This document shows, piece after piece, positions 1 through 6,192 of a DNA stretch of 21,262 bases; position 1 is the stretch's first letter; the number at the start of each line of letters is the position of its first letter. The stretch comes from a virus. Under the pieces are notes generated by a model. That model was not told the DNA's origin, searched no databases, and saw nothing but the letters and a program-made list of their open reading frames with translations. The DNA lies in the IMG/VR virus record IMGVR_UViG_3300025806_000273, positions 1 through 21,262 of that record, one strand, 5' to 3'. Both the position numbers and the translations under genes were made by a program.

Positions 1-111
1 AGCATCAGATTGGCATAGATACGAACGACGACGAGGTTTCACATTTATAGATTTGTTGAGTTCGAGGTCTTGTAAACTTGACAGTGATGTCCATTGGTTA
101 GTTAGCTTCAT
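1..111 (-). CDS. Hypothetical protein, C-terminus cut by window edge
   Basis: An open frame reads leftwards from an ATG at 111 through 37 codons to the window edge without a stop. The start is well supported: GGAGGAA sits about nine bases upstream on the minus strand, and a plausible sigma-70-type promoter lies about 50 bases further up. The visible N-terminus begins MKLTNQWTSLSSLQDLELNK and continues into an Arg-rich stretch (three consecutive Arg near residue 30). No family is recognisable from so short a piece. It opens the leftward transcription unit that leaves the window, so it is probably the first gene of an early or accessory module. I infer a real gene from the RBS-start-open frame combination, not from homology. 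Confidence 0.6.
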   Translation of the reverse strand, partial: MKLTNQWTSLSSLQDLELNKSINVKPRRRSYLCQSDA

Positions 112-163
112 AGGGATTTCCTCCGCTTGGTTGAAATTAAAACTTTCGAAAAATCGAGTTTTC

Positions 164-192
164 TGTATCGCAGATCGGCAAAAAAGTGTCAA
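164..192 (-). promoter_or_regulatory. Putative leftward sigma-70-like promoter
   Basis: On the minus strand a perfect -35 box TTGACA (192-187) is separated by 17 bases from GATACA (169-164). The preceding TGC gives an extended -10 (TGnGATACA). The -10 hexamer matches consensus at only three of six positions, so the call rests mainly on the -35, the spacing and the TG. It would start transcription near 157, giving a short leader before the gene starting at 111. Confidence 0.45.
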
Positions 193-322
193 GTTTCGCC
201 CTGCCAAGTCAAAGAGTTATGCAACTAGTTAATAGGGGGGATATTTTAGATAAGAGATATGGCAGAATAACTAGCAATTTAACTAGTAGTAAGTATATGA
301 TATTATTAGGTTTATTTTCTGT

Positions 323-348
323 AACCTTACAACTAGTTAGATTAGTTA
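323..348 (+). repeat. Left arm of 26-bp perfect inverted repeat
   Basis: The 26 bases here are the exact reverse complement of 568-593. The arm contains two minus-orientation copies of the 9-mer (TCTAACTAA then TCTAACTAG on the minus strand, 350-333), followed by TTGTAAGGTT. The arms are about 219 bases apart, too far for an efficient terminator-type hairpin, so this looks like symmetric binding sites rather than an RNA structure. Confidence 0.9.
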
Positions 349-402
349 GAAATAAATAATAATAAGGCCTGCCTAGTGGAGTATATATTATGTCAAGTTA
401 TG

Positions 403-416
403 TATATGGCCATATA
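403..416. repeat. 14-bp perfect palindrome
   Basis: TATATGGCCATATA is a perfect two-fold palindrome lying between the left repeat arm and the central 9-mer cluster. Its form suits a homodimeric DNA-binding protein. No coding function is apparent. Confidence 0.75.
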
Positions 417-446
417 ATCTCTACAGGGGAAGGGTTATTAAATAAA

Positions 447-473
447 TCTAACTAATCTAACTATTCTAACTAA
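447..473 (+). repeat. Tandem 9-bp repeats, central cluster (three copies)
   Basis: Three head-to-tail copies of a 9-mer: TCTAACTAA (447-455), TCTAACTAT (456-464) and TCTAACTAA (465-473). The cluster sits almost exactly at the symmetry centre (about 458) of the inverted repeat arms at 323-348 and 568-593. The tandem, direct arrangement resembles iterons. Confidence 0.85.
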
Positions 474-556
474 TACAACTGTATACTTTTAGCGAATATG
501 TATGGTTTATAGGGGTTTACGGAGTGTAAGGTGTAAGGTTTTGAGACAGTAAGAAA

Positions 557-593
557 TCTAACTAGCTTAACTAATCTAACTAGTTGTAAGGTT
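557..593 (+). repeat. Tandem 9-bp repeats, right cluster, with right arm of inverted repeat
   Basis: Three adjacent 9-mers: TCTAACTAG (557-565), a variant CTTAACTAA (566-574) and TCTAACTAG (575-583), followed by TTGTAAGGTT. Bases 568-593 form the right arm of the perfect inverted repeat with 323-348. Confidence 0.85.
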
Positions 594-708
594 TGGCTTA
601 ACTAGCACTATAACACCCTATCTGCCCCTAATGTGGCTCTTGATGGTCTCGCGCGTGACTCTATAAACCCCCGACGAATGGCGAACATAGTGAGCAACAA
701 AACAATAG

Positions 709-743
709 ACAAAGAAATACCCTGCTAGATTGCTCTAACAGGG
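709..743 (-). terminator. Leftward rho-independent terminator
   Basis: Read on the minus strand, a 9-base stem CCCTGTTAG/CTAGCAGGG (one G-U pair) with a six-base loop is followed by TATTTCTTTG. It lies just 3' of the small membrane-protein gene ending at 754, where a terminator for the leftward unit would be expected. It probably separates that unit from the repeat region. Confidence 0.75.
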
Positions 744-753
744 TTGATTGGTG

Positions 754-912
754 TTATTTGTCGATGTATATGATTACACCTTGGAGTATTGCTACTATTG
801 CTACTAAGAATGATGACAACATCATGCCTATATCGTAGAACATGTATGATAGTACTGTTGCGGCTATCATTAGGATTACTAATAGTGTCATTTTTAATCT
901 GTATAATGTCAT
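754..912 (-). CDS. Small membrane protein, 52 aa
   Basis: A 52-codon frame starts with ATG at 912, preceded by AAGGAAT at about eight bases, and ends in TAA at 754. The product begins MTLYRLKMTLLVILMIAATV, so residues 8-24 form one hydrophobic segment. A second segment (about residues 29-50, with LVAIVAILQGVIIYI) follows after a short YDIG-containing turn. It therefore looks like a two-helix inner-membrane peptide. It lies 62 bases downstream of the 94-aa gene on the same strand and is followed directly by a good terminator, so it probably ends that operon. I do not recognise a family. Small membrane peptides at such positions can be lysis or superinfection-exclusion proteins, but nothing here decides that. 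Confidence 0.65.
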   Translation of the reverse strand: MTLYRLKMTLLVILMIAATVLSYMFYDIGMMLSSFLVAIVAILQGVIIYIDK

Positions 913-939
913 TTTGTTATTCCTTGTTTGATTAGTTGG

Positions 940-963
940 GTAGGGCGACTCTCGCCGCCCTAC
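940..963. other. GC-rich hairpin between leftward genes
   Basis: GTAGGGCG (940-947) and CGCCCTAC (956-963) form a perfect 8-bp stem with an eight-base loop. It lies between the stop of the 94-aa gene and the start of the 52-aa gene on the minus strand. No U-tract follows on either strand, so it is more likely an attenuating or RNA-stabilising element than a full terminator. Confidence 0.5.
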
Positions 964-974
964 TTATTGGTTGA

Positions 975-1259
975 TTAGAACTTGAACTTAGGCTTCGCAG
1001 ATGACTTAGGTTTCTCCGCCTCTACATCTACCTTAGCTATTGATAGTTTGCCGAATTTGTAGGCAAAGGCCATTGTCTCTGTGGACTCTATCATGCTTTG
1101 CTTGCGAAGTTCGTTTATGAACTGTGTCTGAAAGGACAATTTTGTATCCATTGCCTTTTTGTTAAGATCACGATACTCATTGTATCGTTTCTTAAGAGCC
1201 GCGCTCATTGAGTCCACGTCTACTTCGTGCCAAGTTAAGTTAGTTTTTGAATTAGCCAT
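975..1259 (-). CDS. Conserved small phage protein, basic C-terminal tail, 94 aa
   Basis: The frame can be opened eleven codons further upstream, but ATG at 1259 is the better start because AAGGAGA stands about eight bases before it. The product starts MANSKTNLTWHEVDVDSM. It has a charged, probably helical middle (residues 17-60, rich in Lys/Arg/Glu), then an FAYKFGKLSIA segment and a Lys/Ser/Pro-rich tail ending KPKFKF. A predicted-helix region followed by a 'KFGKLS' strand is a pattern I associate with small conserved proteins of marine podoviruses, with no known function. The basic tail suggests binding to nucleic acid or an acidic partner (inference). It is the upstream gene of a leftward pair with the 52-aa membrane protein and diverges from the packaging genes. 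Confidence 0.75.
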   Translation of the reverse strand: MANSKTNLTWHEVDVDSMSAALKKRYNEYRDLNKKAMDTKLSFQTQFINELRKQSMIESTETMAFAYKFGKLSIAKVDVEAEKPKSSAKPKFKF

Positions 1260-1590
1260 TGCTAATCTCCTTATAGTTTGGTGCAGTGCCACCTTTCAAA
1301 GAACTGTCTGTTGGGTCACTGTCCCTGTCGACAATTATCTTTTCCCATATTAATTTAAAAATGTAAAGTTTCGCTACCTTTCCCCTTGTTTATAAAGAGT
1401 TTTATTTTTAAGATGGAGGGGGGAGGGGGGGTAGTTGGACTGGCAAATTTTCTTGCCCCCCTTAATATAGTAAACCTCTCATAGCACGACCCAAAAAAAG
1501 GAAGGTGTAAAGTTTGTATACTTTGTAATTGAATTTGCTTGCCGATTCCGCATAATGCACCTATAGTTGCCCTGAAGAGAGGTGTATACA
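1260..1590. other. Divergent intergenic region upstream of the packaging genes
   Basis: About 330 bases separate the leftward 94-aa gene from the rightward terminase genes, with no supported gene. Contents: a purine/G-tract at 1415-1431 (runs of six and seven G); a small hairpin GGCAA/TTGCC (around 1442-1457); two related motifs TGTAAAGTTTCGCTACCTTT (around 1362) and TGTAAAGTTTGTATACTTT (around 1505); and a good forward promoter near 1529-1556. The doubled TGTAAAGTTT motif could be a regulator site or a phage-type promoter. Confidence 0.5.
1529..1556 (+). promoter_or_regulatory. Putative forward promoter of the packaging operon
   Basis: TTGAAT (1529-1534) and CATAAT (1551-1556) are separated by 16 bases. 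The -10 box matches consensus at five of six positions. Transcription would start near 1563, giving a leader of about 28 bases before the terminase small subunit ATG at 1591. Confidence 0.55.
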
Positions 1591-2061
1591 ATGGACAGCC
1601 TACCGTTATTCCACACTAAATGGTCTGATCGTTTAGCTTTTGACATAGCTTTAATGCTTGAAGGTAGCGGTGAGACTGTTGATGAAGTAAAACAACGCCA
1701 TAAAGTAAGTGGTCAAGACATATCTGGGTACAAAAATGACCCAGTATTTATGAAGCGTGTAAGCGCATATCGGGACGATATTAAGGAAAAAGGGCTTACT
1801 TTTAAGCTAAAAGCGCGTGCGCAGGCAGAAGAATTGCTTACTACTTCGTGGACTTTAATACACAATCCAGACGTATCTGCTGCTGTTAAGGCGGATTTAA
1901 TTAAGTCTACAGTTAAGTGGGCTGGGTTAGAAACTAAAGCAGACGATGGAGATGCAGGTGCAGGCGGCGGGGTTAAGATAACTATAAACTTAGGCGGTCA
2001 GGATAAAACTATGACGGTGGATCATGAAGTAGAAGACGTTGAGGTTTCTAATGCTGGATAA
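1591..2061 (+). CDS. terS: Terminase small subunit-like protein, 156 aa
   Basis: The product should bind the packaging start site and deliver DNA to the large terminase. A GTG lies three codons upstream at 1582, but GAGAGG is correctly spaced only for ATG 1591. Residues from about 8 to 45 (FDIALMLEGSGETVDEVKQR) look like an N-terminal helix-turn-helix. A central helical part follows (KLKARAQAEELL, then AAVKADLIKSTVKWAGLE), the pattern of small terminase proteins in marine podoviruses. The tail has a Gly-rich linker (GDAGAGGGVKITINLGG), also common in this family, and an acidic end. It is placed directly before terL with one small gene between. Identification rests on these motifs, length and position. 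Confidence 0.8.
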   Translation: MDSLPLFHTKWSDRLAFDIALMLEGSGETVDEVKQRHKVSGQDISGYKNDPVFMKRVSAYRDDIKEKGLTFKLKARAQAEELLTTSWTLIHNPDVSAAVKADLIKSTVKWAGLETKADDGDAGAGGGVKITINLGGQDKTMTVDHEVEDVEVSNAG

Positions 2062-2260
2062 GTTTGATGGGAAGTACAAAGGATTTCCCGCAGCTAGGTT
2101 TAGTAACTTGACAGACTATAATACATTTAGACTATTGCTTATTCGCGCAGGATATTCATTTAAGACTGCAATTATACCAGCGAAGAAAAATCGTAGAGCT
2201 AGGGAGATAATTATAATGTTGCTTCATACTATACCTCCGGAGGTTTCTCATGGCACTTGA
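2051..2260 (+). CDS. Small basic protein between terminase genes, 69 aa
   Basis: ATG at 2051 follows GAGGTTTCTA, closely matching the leader of the next gene (GGAGGTTTCTC before 2250). The gene overlaps the end of terS by 11 bases and the start of terL by 11 bases, so the three are probably translationally coupled. The product (LDKFDGKYKGFPAARFSN at the start) is strongly basic in its second half (AKKNRRAREIIIM). It shows no membrane segment and no domain I recognise. Its position suggests a packaging accessory role, but this is inference. A TTG four codons upstream would be an alternative start with a worse signal. Confidence 0.65.
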   Translation: MLDKFDGKYKGFPAARFSNLTDYNTFRLLLIRAGYSFKTAIIPAKKNRRAREIIIMLLHTIPPEVSHGT

Positions 2261-3635
2261 CATAAGTTACACTCCTCCTGCTACAGGTGAGAAGTTTATG
2301 AGTTCAGAAAAAAAGATGCGGGTGCTTATGGGGCCGGTTGGCTCCGGTAAGTCCGTGACTTGTTCATTTGAGATTATAAGACGGGCTTCTATGCAGAAAC
2401 CTGACGCTACAGGTAAGCGGCGAACTCGTGCAGCTGTTGTTCGTGAGACTGCCAGGCAGCTACAGGATACAGTTATTAAAACTTTTCTTGACTGGTTTCC
2501 CCCTGGGGTGTGCGGACGTTACATGCGTACGACTAAAACTTATTTTTTTGAGGTTGGTGATGTTGAGTGTGAGATAATGTTTCGTGCGCTCGACGATGCA
2601 GATGATGTAGCTAACCTTAACTCTTTAGAGCTTTCGTTTGCATGGTTCAACGAGTGTAGAGATATACACCCTGACATTGTTGATGCGATGTCTAAACGTA
2701 TTGGGCGTTTCCCTAGTTCTAAAGACGGCGGCCCAACGTGGTATGGTATGTGGGGTGACACAAACCCACCAACTATGGATACGTGGTGGTATTATCAGAT
2801 GGAACAGATTGACCCTAAAGATGGAGTAGGTACAAATGATAACGGATGGGATGTATTTAAGCAGCCAAGTGGGCGAAGCGCGTTTGCTGAGAATGTTGAA
2901 AATTTACCTGACGGGTATTATGATACACAGGGGCGTAGTGAAGAATATATCCGTGTATTTATTGATGGTGACTACGGCCTAAGCTCTGCAGGTCAACCTG
3001 TGTATAAGTATTTTAGGCCAGATTATCATATGGGTAAGGGTTCTTTGCGCCCTATTAGTAACGGCGTAAGACCTATTGTAGTTGGTATGGATTTAGGGTT
3101 GACTCCAGCAGCAATTATAGGGCAACAAGACCCCCGTGGACGGGTCCTTGTATATGACGAAGCTGTTAGTTTTGACATGGGCGTGCAAAGATTCGTCCGC
3201 ACGATACTAAAACCCCTGTTATATGAGCGTTTTTCCGGTATTCCTGTACTTGTTGTGGTTGATCCAGCAGGTGTACAGCGCGCACAGACTGATGAACGTA
3301 GTGCTGTAGACATCATAAAAGCAGAAGGATTACGCGTTATTGCCGCTAAAACTAACAATGTTAGTGCAAGACTTAGCTCAGTAGATGATTTTCTTATGCG
3401 TCAGGTAGATGGTGATAGTGCATTTGTAGTAGACCCTCGTTGTTCACAGCTAAAAGCTGCAATGATGGGCGGGTATAGGTTTCATAAAAAGAACGGGACT
3501 ATAGATAAAAACAAACATAGCCACGTTGCCGAAGCCTTACAGTACTTTATGCTACATGTAGGCTCTGCGTCTGACGGAGATTTACTAGCTAGACGTAGGG
3601 AAATAAAAACTGTATCGGCAGGAGGATGGACATGA
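2250..3635 (+). CDS. terL: Terminase large subunit (ATPase and nuclease), 461 aa
   Basis: This is the motor that drives DNA into the prohead and cuts it. It begins at ATG 2250 after GGAGG. The ATPase domain shows Walker A GPVGSGKS at residues 28-35, Walker B with catalytic Glu in LSFAWFNEC (E135), and a GDTNPP coupling motif at 169-174. The C-terminal RNase H-like nuclease domain shows acidic residues in VGMDLGL (D281), VVVDPAG (D338) and probably HVAEALQY (E428), where an Asp is more usual. Length suits a compact podovirus TerL. It overlaps the previous gene by 11 bases and the following mini-ORF by four (ATGA). The motifs appear intact, so it should be active. Confidence 0.95.
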   Translation: MALDISYTPPATGEKFMSSEKKMRVLMGPVGSGKSVTCSFEIIRRASMQKPDATGKRRTRAAVVRETARQLQDTVIKTFLDWFPPGVCGRYMRTTKTYFFEVGDVECEIMFRALDDADDVANLNSLELSFAWFNECRDIHPDIVDAMSKRIGRFPSSKDGGPTWYGMWGDTNPPTMDTWWYYQMEQIDPKDGVGTNDNGWDVFKQPSGRSAFAENVENLPDGYYDTQGRSEEYIRVFIDGDYGLSSAGQPVYKYFRPDYHMGKGSLRPISNGVRPIVVGMDLGLTPAAIIGQQDPRGRVLVYDEAVSFDMGVQRFVRTILKPLLYERFSGIPVLVVVDPAGVQRAQTDERSAVDIIKAEGLRVIAAKTNNVSARLSSVDDFLMRQVDGDSAFVVDPRCSQLKAAMMGGYRFHKKNGTIDKNKHSHVAEALQYFMLHVGSASDGDLLARRREIKTVSAGGWT

Positions 3636-3718
3636 CGAGACTTGACACATTATATTGTGTGTGTTACGCCATAGGCGTGTTACTACACAAGCTCTCCCTC
3701 TCAGGCTTGTTTTTATGA
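3632..3718 (+). CDS. Mini-ORF coupled to terL, 28 aa
   Basis: ATG 3632 overlaps the terL stop as ATGA and is preceded by GGAGG at a normal distance. The 28-residue product begins MTRLDTLYCVCYAIGVLLHK and is hydrophobic in its middle and end, so a short membrane peptide is possible. The 3' half overlaps the stem-loop at 3687-3714. I recognise no family. The good initiation signal supports translation, but a fortuitous frame cannot be excluded because the terL 3' end alone could create the Shine-Dalgarno match. Confidence 0.35.
   Translation: MTRLDTLYCVCYAIGVLLHKLSLSGLFL
3687..3714 (+). terminator. Weak terminator-like hairpin after terL
   Basis: ACAAGC (3687-3692) pairs with GCTTGT (3705-3710) around a 12-base loop and is followed by TTTT. 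The stem is only six pairs, so it is probably a weak terminator or a pause site ahead of the stronger one at 3727. Confidence 0.4.
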
Positions 3719-3726
3719 CTATTTTG

Positions 3727-3764
3727 CCCTCGCCATCTCCTCATCTCTGGCGGGGGTTTCTTTT
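3727..3764 (+). terminator. Rho-independent terminator closing the packaging operon
   Basis: CCCTCGCCA (3727-3735) pairs with TGGCGGGGG (3748-3756) with one U-G pair and a 12-base loop. TTTCTTTT follows. With the promoter at 3767-3795 immediately downstream, it separates packaging from head transcription. Confidence 0.75.
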
Positions 3765-3766
3765 AC

Positions 3767-3795
3767 TTGCATGAAAACTTGACTAGATGTATAAC
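3767..3795 (+). promoter_or_regulatory. Putative promoter of the head operon
   Basis: TTGCAT (3767-3772) and TATAAC (3790-3795) are spaced by 17 bases. The -10 matches consensus at five of six positions and the -35 at three. It lies directly after a terminator and just before the minigene/portal leader, as expected for independent, stronger expression of head genes. Confidence 0.5.
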
Positions 3796-3826
3796 TATAT
3801 ACATATTGTAATAAGGAGTACATACA

Positions 3827-3889
3827 ATGCCTAAAGGAAAACCCATGGGTTACGGTAAACCAACCAAAAAAATTAAAACAGGTACGTAA
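3827..3889 (+). CDS. Basic minigene before portal, 20 aa
   Basis: ATG 3827 has an excellent Shine-Dalgarno (AAGGAG, about eight bases upstream). The frame encodes only MPKGKPMGYGKPTKKIKTGT before TAA at 3887. The portal ATG lies two bases after this stop and has no convincing RBS of its own, so ribosomes terminating here probably re-initiate on the portal gene. The peptide itself is strongly basic (seven Lys in 20) and might bind DNA or an acidic head protein. It is either a leader for translational coupling or a real minor head peptide. The sequence alone does not distinguish these. Confidence 0.55.
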   Translation: MPKGKPMGYGKPTKKIKTGT

Positions 3890-3891
3890 AT

Positions 3892-5931
3892 ATGGCGGGT
3901 CTTTCAATGTTACGTGTTGTTAGCAATGACGATATGGTAAAAGCTGAAGAAGCAAAAATCCGTAGTGATATGGAAGAACGCCAAAATAGTGAGCTTATAC
4001 TAGGTCTTGCCGCACATGTTAAAGCATGTTGGAATCCTGCACGTATAGCTAAAAAGCCTATAGAAAATATAATGTTACGCGCCCTTAGACAGCGTAACGG
4101 TGAGTATGAAGCTGACAAACTTAGTCAGATCAAAGCTCAGGGCGGCTCAGAAGTATACATGATGCTAACAGAAGTTAAGTGTCGTGGGGCGGAGAGTTGG
4201 CTCAGAGATATTTTGTTGGACACAGGTTCTCCTCCCTGGGACTTAAGCCCTACACCTATCCCTGACCTTGGCCCTGAGCAAGAAGAAAAAATAAAAAACA
4301 TTTTTGCGCAAAGCGTAATAAAAGTTTTACAAACATCAGGTCAAGCACCCAGTGAAGAAGAAATGGCAGAGCTTGAAGAAGTTGCTGCACAAGATTTTAG
4401 ATTTGCTGTACTGCAAGAAGCACAAAATCGTGCTGATAAAATGAAATTAAAAATTAACGATCAGTTTGCCCAAGGTGGTTGGGCTGATGCGTTTGATGAA
4501 TTTATTACTGACATGGTTACCTACCCGTCAGCTTTTATAAAAGGCCCAGTAGTACGACGACAACGTGTTTTAGGTTATAGCCGAGCGTCAGATGGTACTA
4601 CTATTGTAGAAGGTACTGAGCGTTTAGGCCCTGAGTATGAACGTGTTAACCCCTTTAATATATACCCAGAACCTGGTATTACACATATTAATGAAGGGTA
4701 TATATTTGAACATCACCCTATGAGCCGTAGTCAATTGTCTGATCTTATTGGTGTACCTGGCTATGATGAAGACGCTGTACGAGAAGTTTTAAAAATTGGT
4801 AATGGCCAGTCTTGGATCAATGAAGATGTAAAGTTACAAGAAGAAGAGCAGGAACGTAAGTACTATTCTTATGAATCTCCTACAGAAACCTTTGATGCTT
4901 TAGAGTTTTGGGGTAAAGTTAGTGGCGAAATGTTACTAGACTGGGGTTTATCAGAGGAAGATATACCTGATCCTGCTAAAGAATACGATGCAAACGTGTG
5001 GGTTGTAGGCAATTATGTTATAAAAGCACTACTAAACTACGACCCTTTAGGCGAAAAACCATATGTTAAAACGTCATTTATTAAAGCTCCAGGCGCGTTC
5101 TGGGGTAAAGGTATACCGGAAATCATTGAAGACTTACAGAATGTTTGCAATGCAGCAGCACGTTCCCTTGTCAACAATATGGGACTCGCGTCTGGGCCTC
5201 AAGTTGAAGTTAACCTTGAGCGTATCCCTCCTAATGAGGATATTACGCAATTACATCCTTGGAAAATTTGGCAGGTAACTAACGATCCTTTAGGTTCTAG
5301 CGCTCCAGCTGTAAGGTTTTCACAACCTGATTCTCGTGCTAATGAGTTAATGGGTGTTTACGATAGGTTTAGTAAACTAGCGGACGACCATTCAGGCGTT
5401 CCATCCTACGTTACAGGTGATCTTAATGTATCCGGTGCAGGTCGTACTGCTTCTGGATTGTCTATGCTTATGGGTTCAGCCGGTAAAGGTATACGTCAGA
5501 TTGTTATGTATATAGATAACGATGTTGTCCGTCCTATTGTACAGCGGCAGTTTGTATATAATATGAGATACGACGAAGATGAGTCTATTAAAGGTGATGT
5601 AGAAGTACTAGCCCGTGGCGCTATAAACTTAGCAGTTAAAGAAACATTAAATGTTAGACGTGTAGAGTTCTTAAACGCTACTGCTAATCCGATTGATGTG
5701 GAAATTGTAGGTCAAGATGGTAGAGCAGCTTTACTACGTGAAGTAGCTAAAGGTTTACAAATGCCTGTAGATGACATTGTACCTTCAAGAGAAAAAGGTT
5801 CGCAACAAGCGCGAGGCCAAGCAAAGATGGCTGCGCAGCAACCTGCCCCAACACCTACACAACCTGACGGATCACCTAAAGGTGGCGGCGATGGCAATGT
5901 TGTAAGTAACCAACAAACGGGGGCAGTATGA
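3892..5931 (+). CDS. Portal protein (head-tail connector), 679 aa
   Basis: The portal forms the dodecameric ring at one head vertex through which DNA is packaged and ejected. The assignment rests on size, position between terL and scaffold, and composition. There is a charged helical N-terminus, a central region with ERVNPFNIYPEPG and repeated acidic/aromatic segments, and a GKGIPEIIEDLQNVCNAAARSLVNNM helix (about residues 405-430) like the portal stem/clip region. A DHSGVPSYVTG..TASGLSMLMGSAGKGI stretch and a Gln/Pro-rich C-tail (QQPAPTPTQPDGSPKGGG) follow. Length is closer to P22-type portals (about 725) than T7 (about 536). It starts two bases after the minigene stop and ends in an ATGA overlap with the next gene. 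Confidence 0.88.
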   Translation: MAGLSMLRVVSNDDMVKAEEAKIRSDMEERQNSELILGLAAHVKACWNPARIAKKPIENIMLRALRQRNGEYEADKLSQIKAQGGSEVYMMLTEVKCRGAESWLRDILLDTGSPPWDLSPTPIPDLGPEQEEKIKNIFAQSVIKVLQTSGQAPSEEEMAELEEVAAQDFRFAVLQEAQNRADKMKLKINDQFAQGGWADAFDEFITDMVTYPSAFIKGPVVRRQRVLGYSRASDGTTIVEGTERLGPEYERVNPFNIYPEPGITHINEGYIFEHHPMSRSQLSDLIGVPGYDEDAVREVLKIGNGQSWINEDVKLQEEEQERKYYSYESPTETFDALEFWGKVSGEMLLDWGLSEEDIPDPAKEYDANVWVVGNYVIKALLNYDPLGEKPYVKTSFIKAPGAFWGKGIPEIIEDLQNVCNAAARSLVNNMGLASGPQVEVNLERIPPNEDITQLHPWKIWQVTNDPLGSSAPAVRFSQPDSRANELMGVYDRFSKLADDHSGVPSYVTGDLNVSGAGRTASGLSMLMGSAGKGIRQIVMYIDNDVVRPIVQRQFVYNMRYDEDESIKGDVEVLARGAINLAVKETLNVRRVEFLNATANPIDVEIVGQDGRAALLREVAKGLQMPVDDIVPSREKGSQQARGQAKMAAQQPAPTPTQPDGSPKGGGDGNVVSNQQTGAV

Positions 5932-6152
5932 AGCGTCCCGATAACGATACAATAAAAGTGTTGGCTGCAGCTACGCGCCAACATCCAGCAATACTCTCCT
6001 GGTTCGATAGCTGGTATCAGCACGAGCTAGAGCAGTTGCCTAATATAGGCAGAGAGAACGTGACACGTTCACAGGGGCGGTGTCAAGTTCTCAAAGAGGT
6101 CAGAGACCTTTTAGAAAAGTCCCCTGAATATGCAGCACAGTCTTCCCCATGA
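5928..6152 (+). CDS. Small conserved protein between portal and scaffold, 74 aa
   Basis: Its ATG overlaps the portal stop (ATGA), indicating translational coupling. The product is helical and mixed-charge, with WFDSWYQHELEQLPNI in the middle and an SQGRCQVLKEVRDLLE helix near the C-terminus. A 'QGR.QVL.E' motif in small proteins at this site between portal and scaffold is, from memory, frequent in marine podoviruses. The function is unknown. An assembly cofactor of the portal ring is a guess from position only. Confidence 0.75.
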   Translation: MKRPDNDTIKVLAAATRQHPAILSWFDSWYQHELEQLPNIGRENVTRSQGRCQVLKEVRDLLEKSPEYAAQSSP

Positions 6153-6192
6153 GACAGCTGTTTAATTACGCATACCGATAGGAGCGTTTAAC

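Larger units (their letters stand above)
112..753. other. Repeat-rich non-coding control region
   Basis: About 640 bases carry no convincing gene on either strand; only ORFs of 20-26 codons are present, without good start signals. The region is AT-rich. It contains clustered TCTAACTAR 9-mers, scattered AACTAG half-sites (around 223, 269, 281 and 599), a 26-bp inverted repeat, a 14-bp palindrome and a directly doubled GTGTAAG at 524-537. A leftward promoter sits at its left end and a leftward terminator at its right end. It separates two leftward genes and is the largest gene-free stretch in an otherwise dense genome, so it is probably under selection as a cis-acting site. An origin, operator cluster or partition-like site are all possible. 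Confidence 0.6.

Noticed and set aside
390-455. 21-codon ORF on the + strand in the repeat region
   Set aside because: It has a GGAG at usable distance, but the frame runs into the iteron cluster, shows no protein-like composition and stands alone in a non-coding block.
1232-1287. Promoter-like TTGAAA and TATAAG on the minus strand just before the 94-aa gene
   Set aside because: TATAAG overlaps the Shine-Dalgarno AAGGAGA, so transcripts from it would lack a usable ribosome binding site.
1355-1591. Minus-strand 78-codon ORF across the divergent region
   Set aside because: It covers the G-tract as Pro codons, has no RBS and overlaps both promoter-like motifs; composition is not protein-like.
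1582-1593. GTG at 1582 as start of the small terminase gene
   Set aside because: The GAGAGG Shine-Dalgarno overlaps or touches this GTG, whereas its distance to ATG 1591 is normal.
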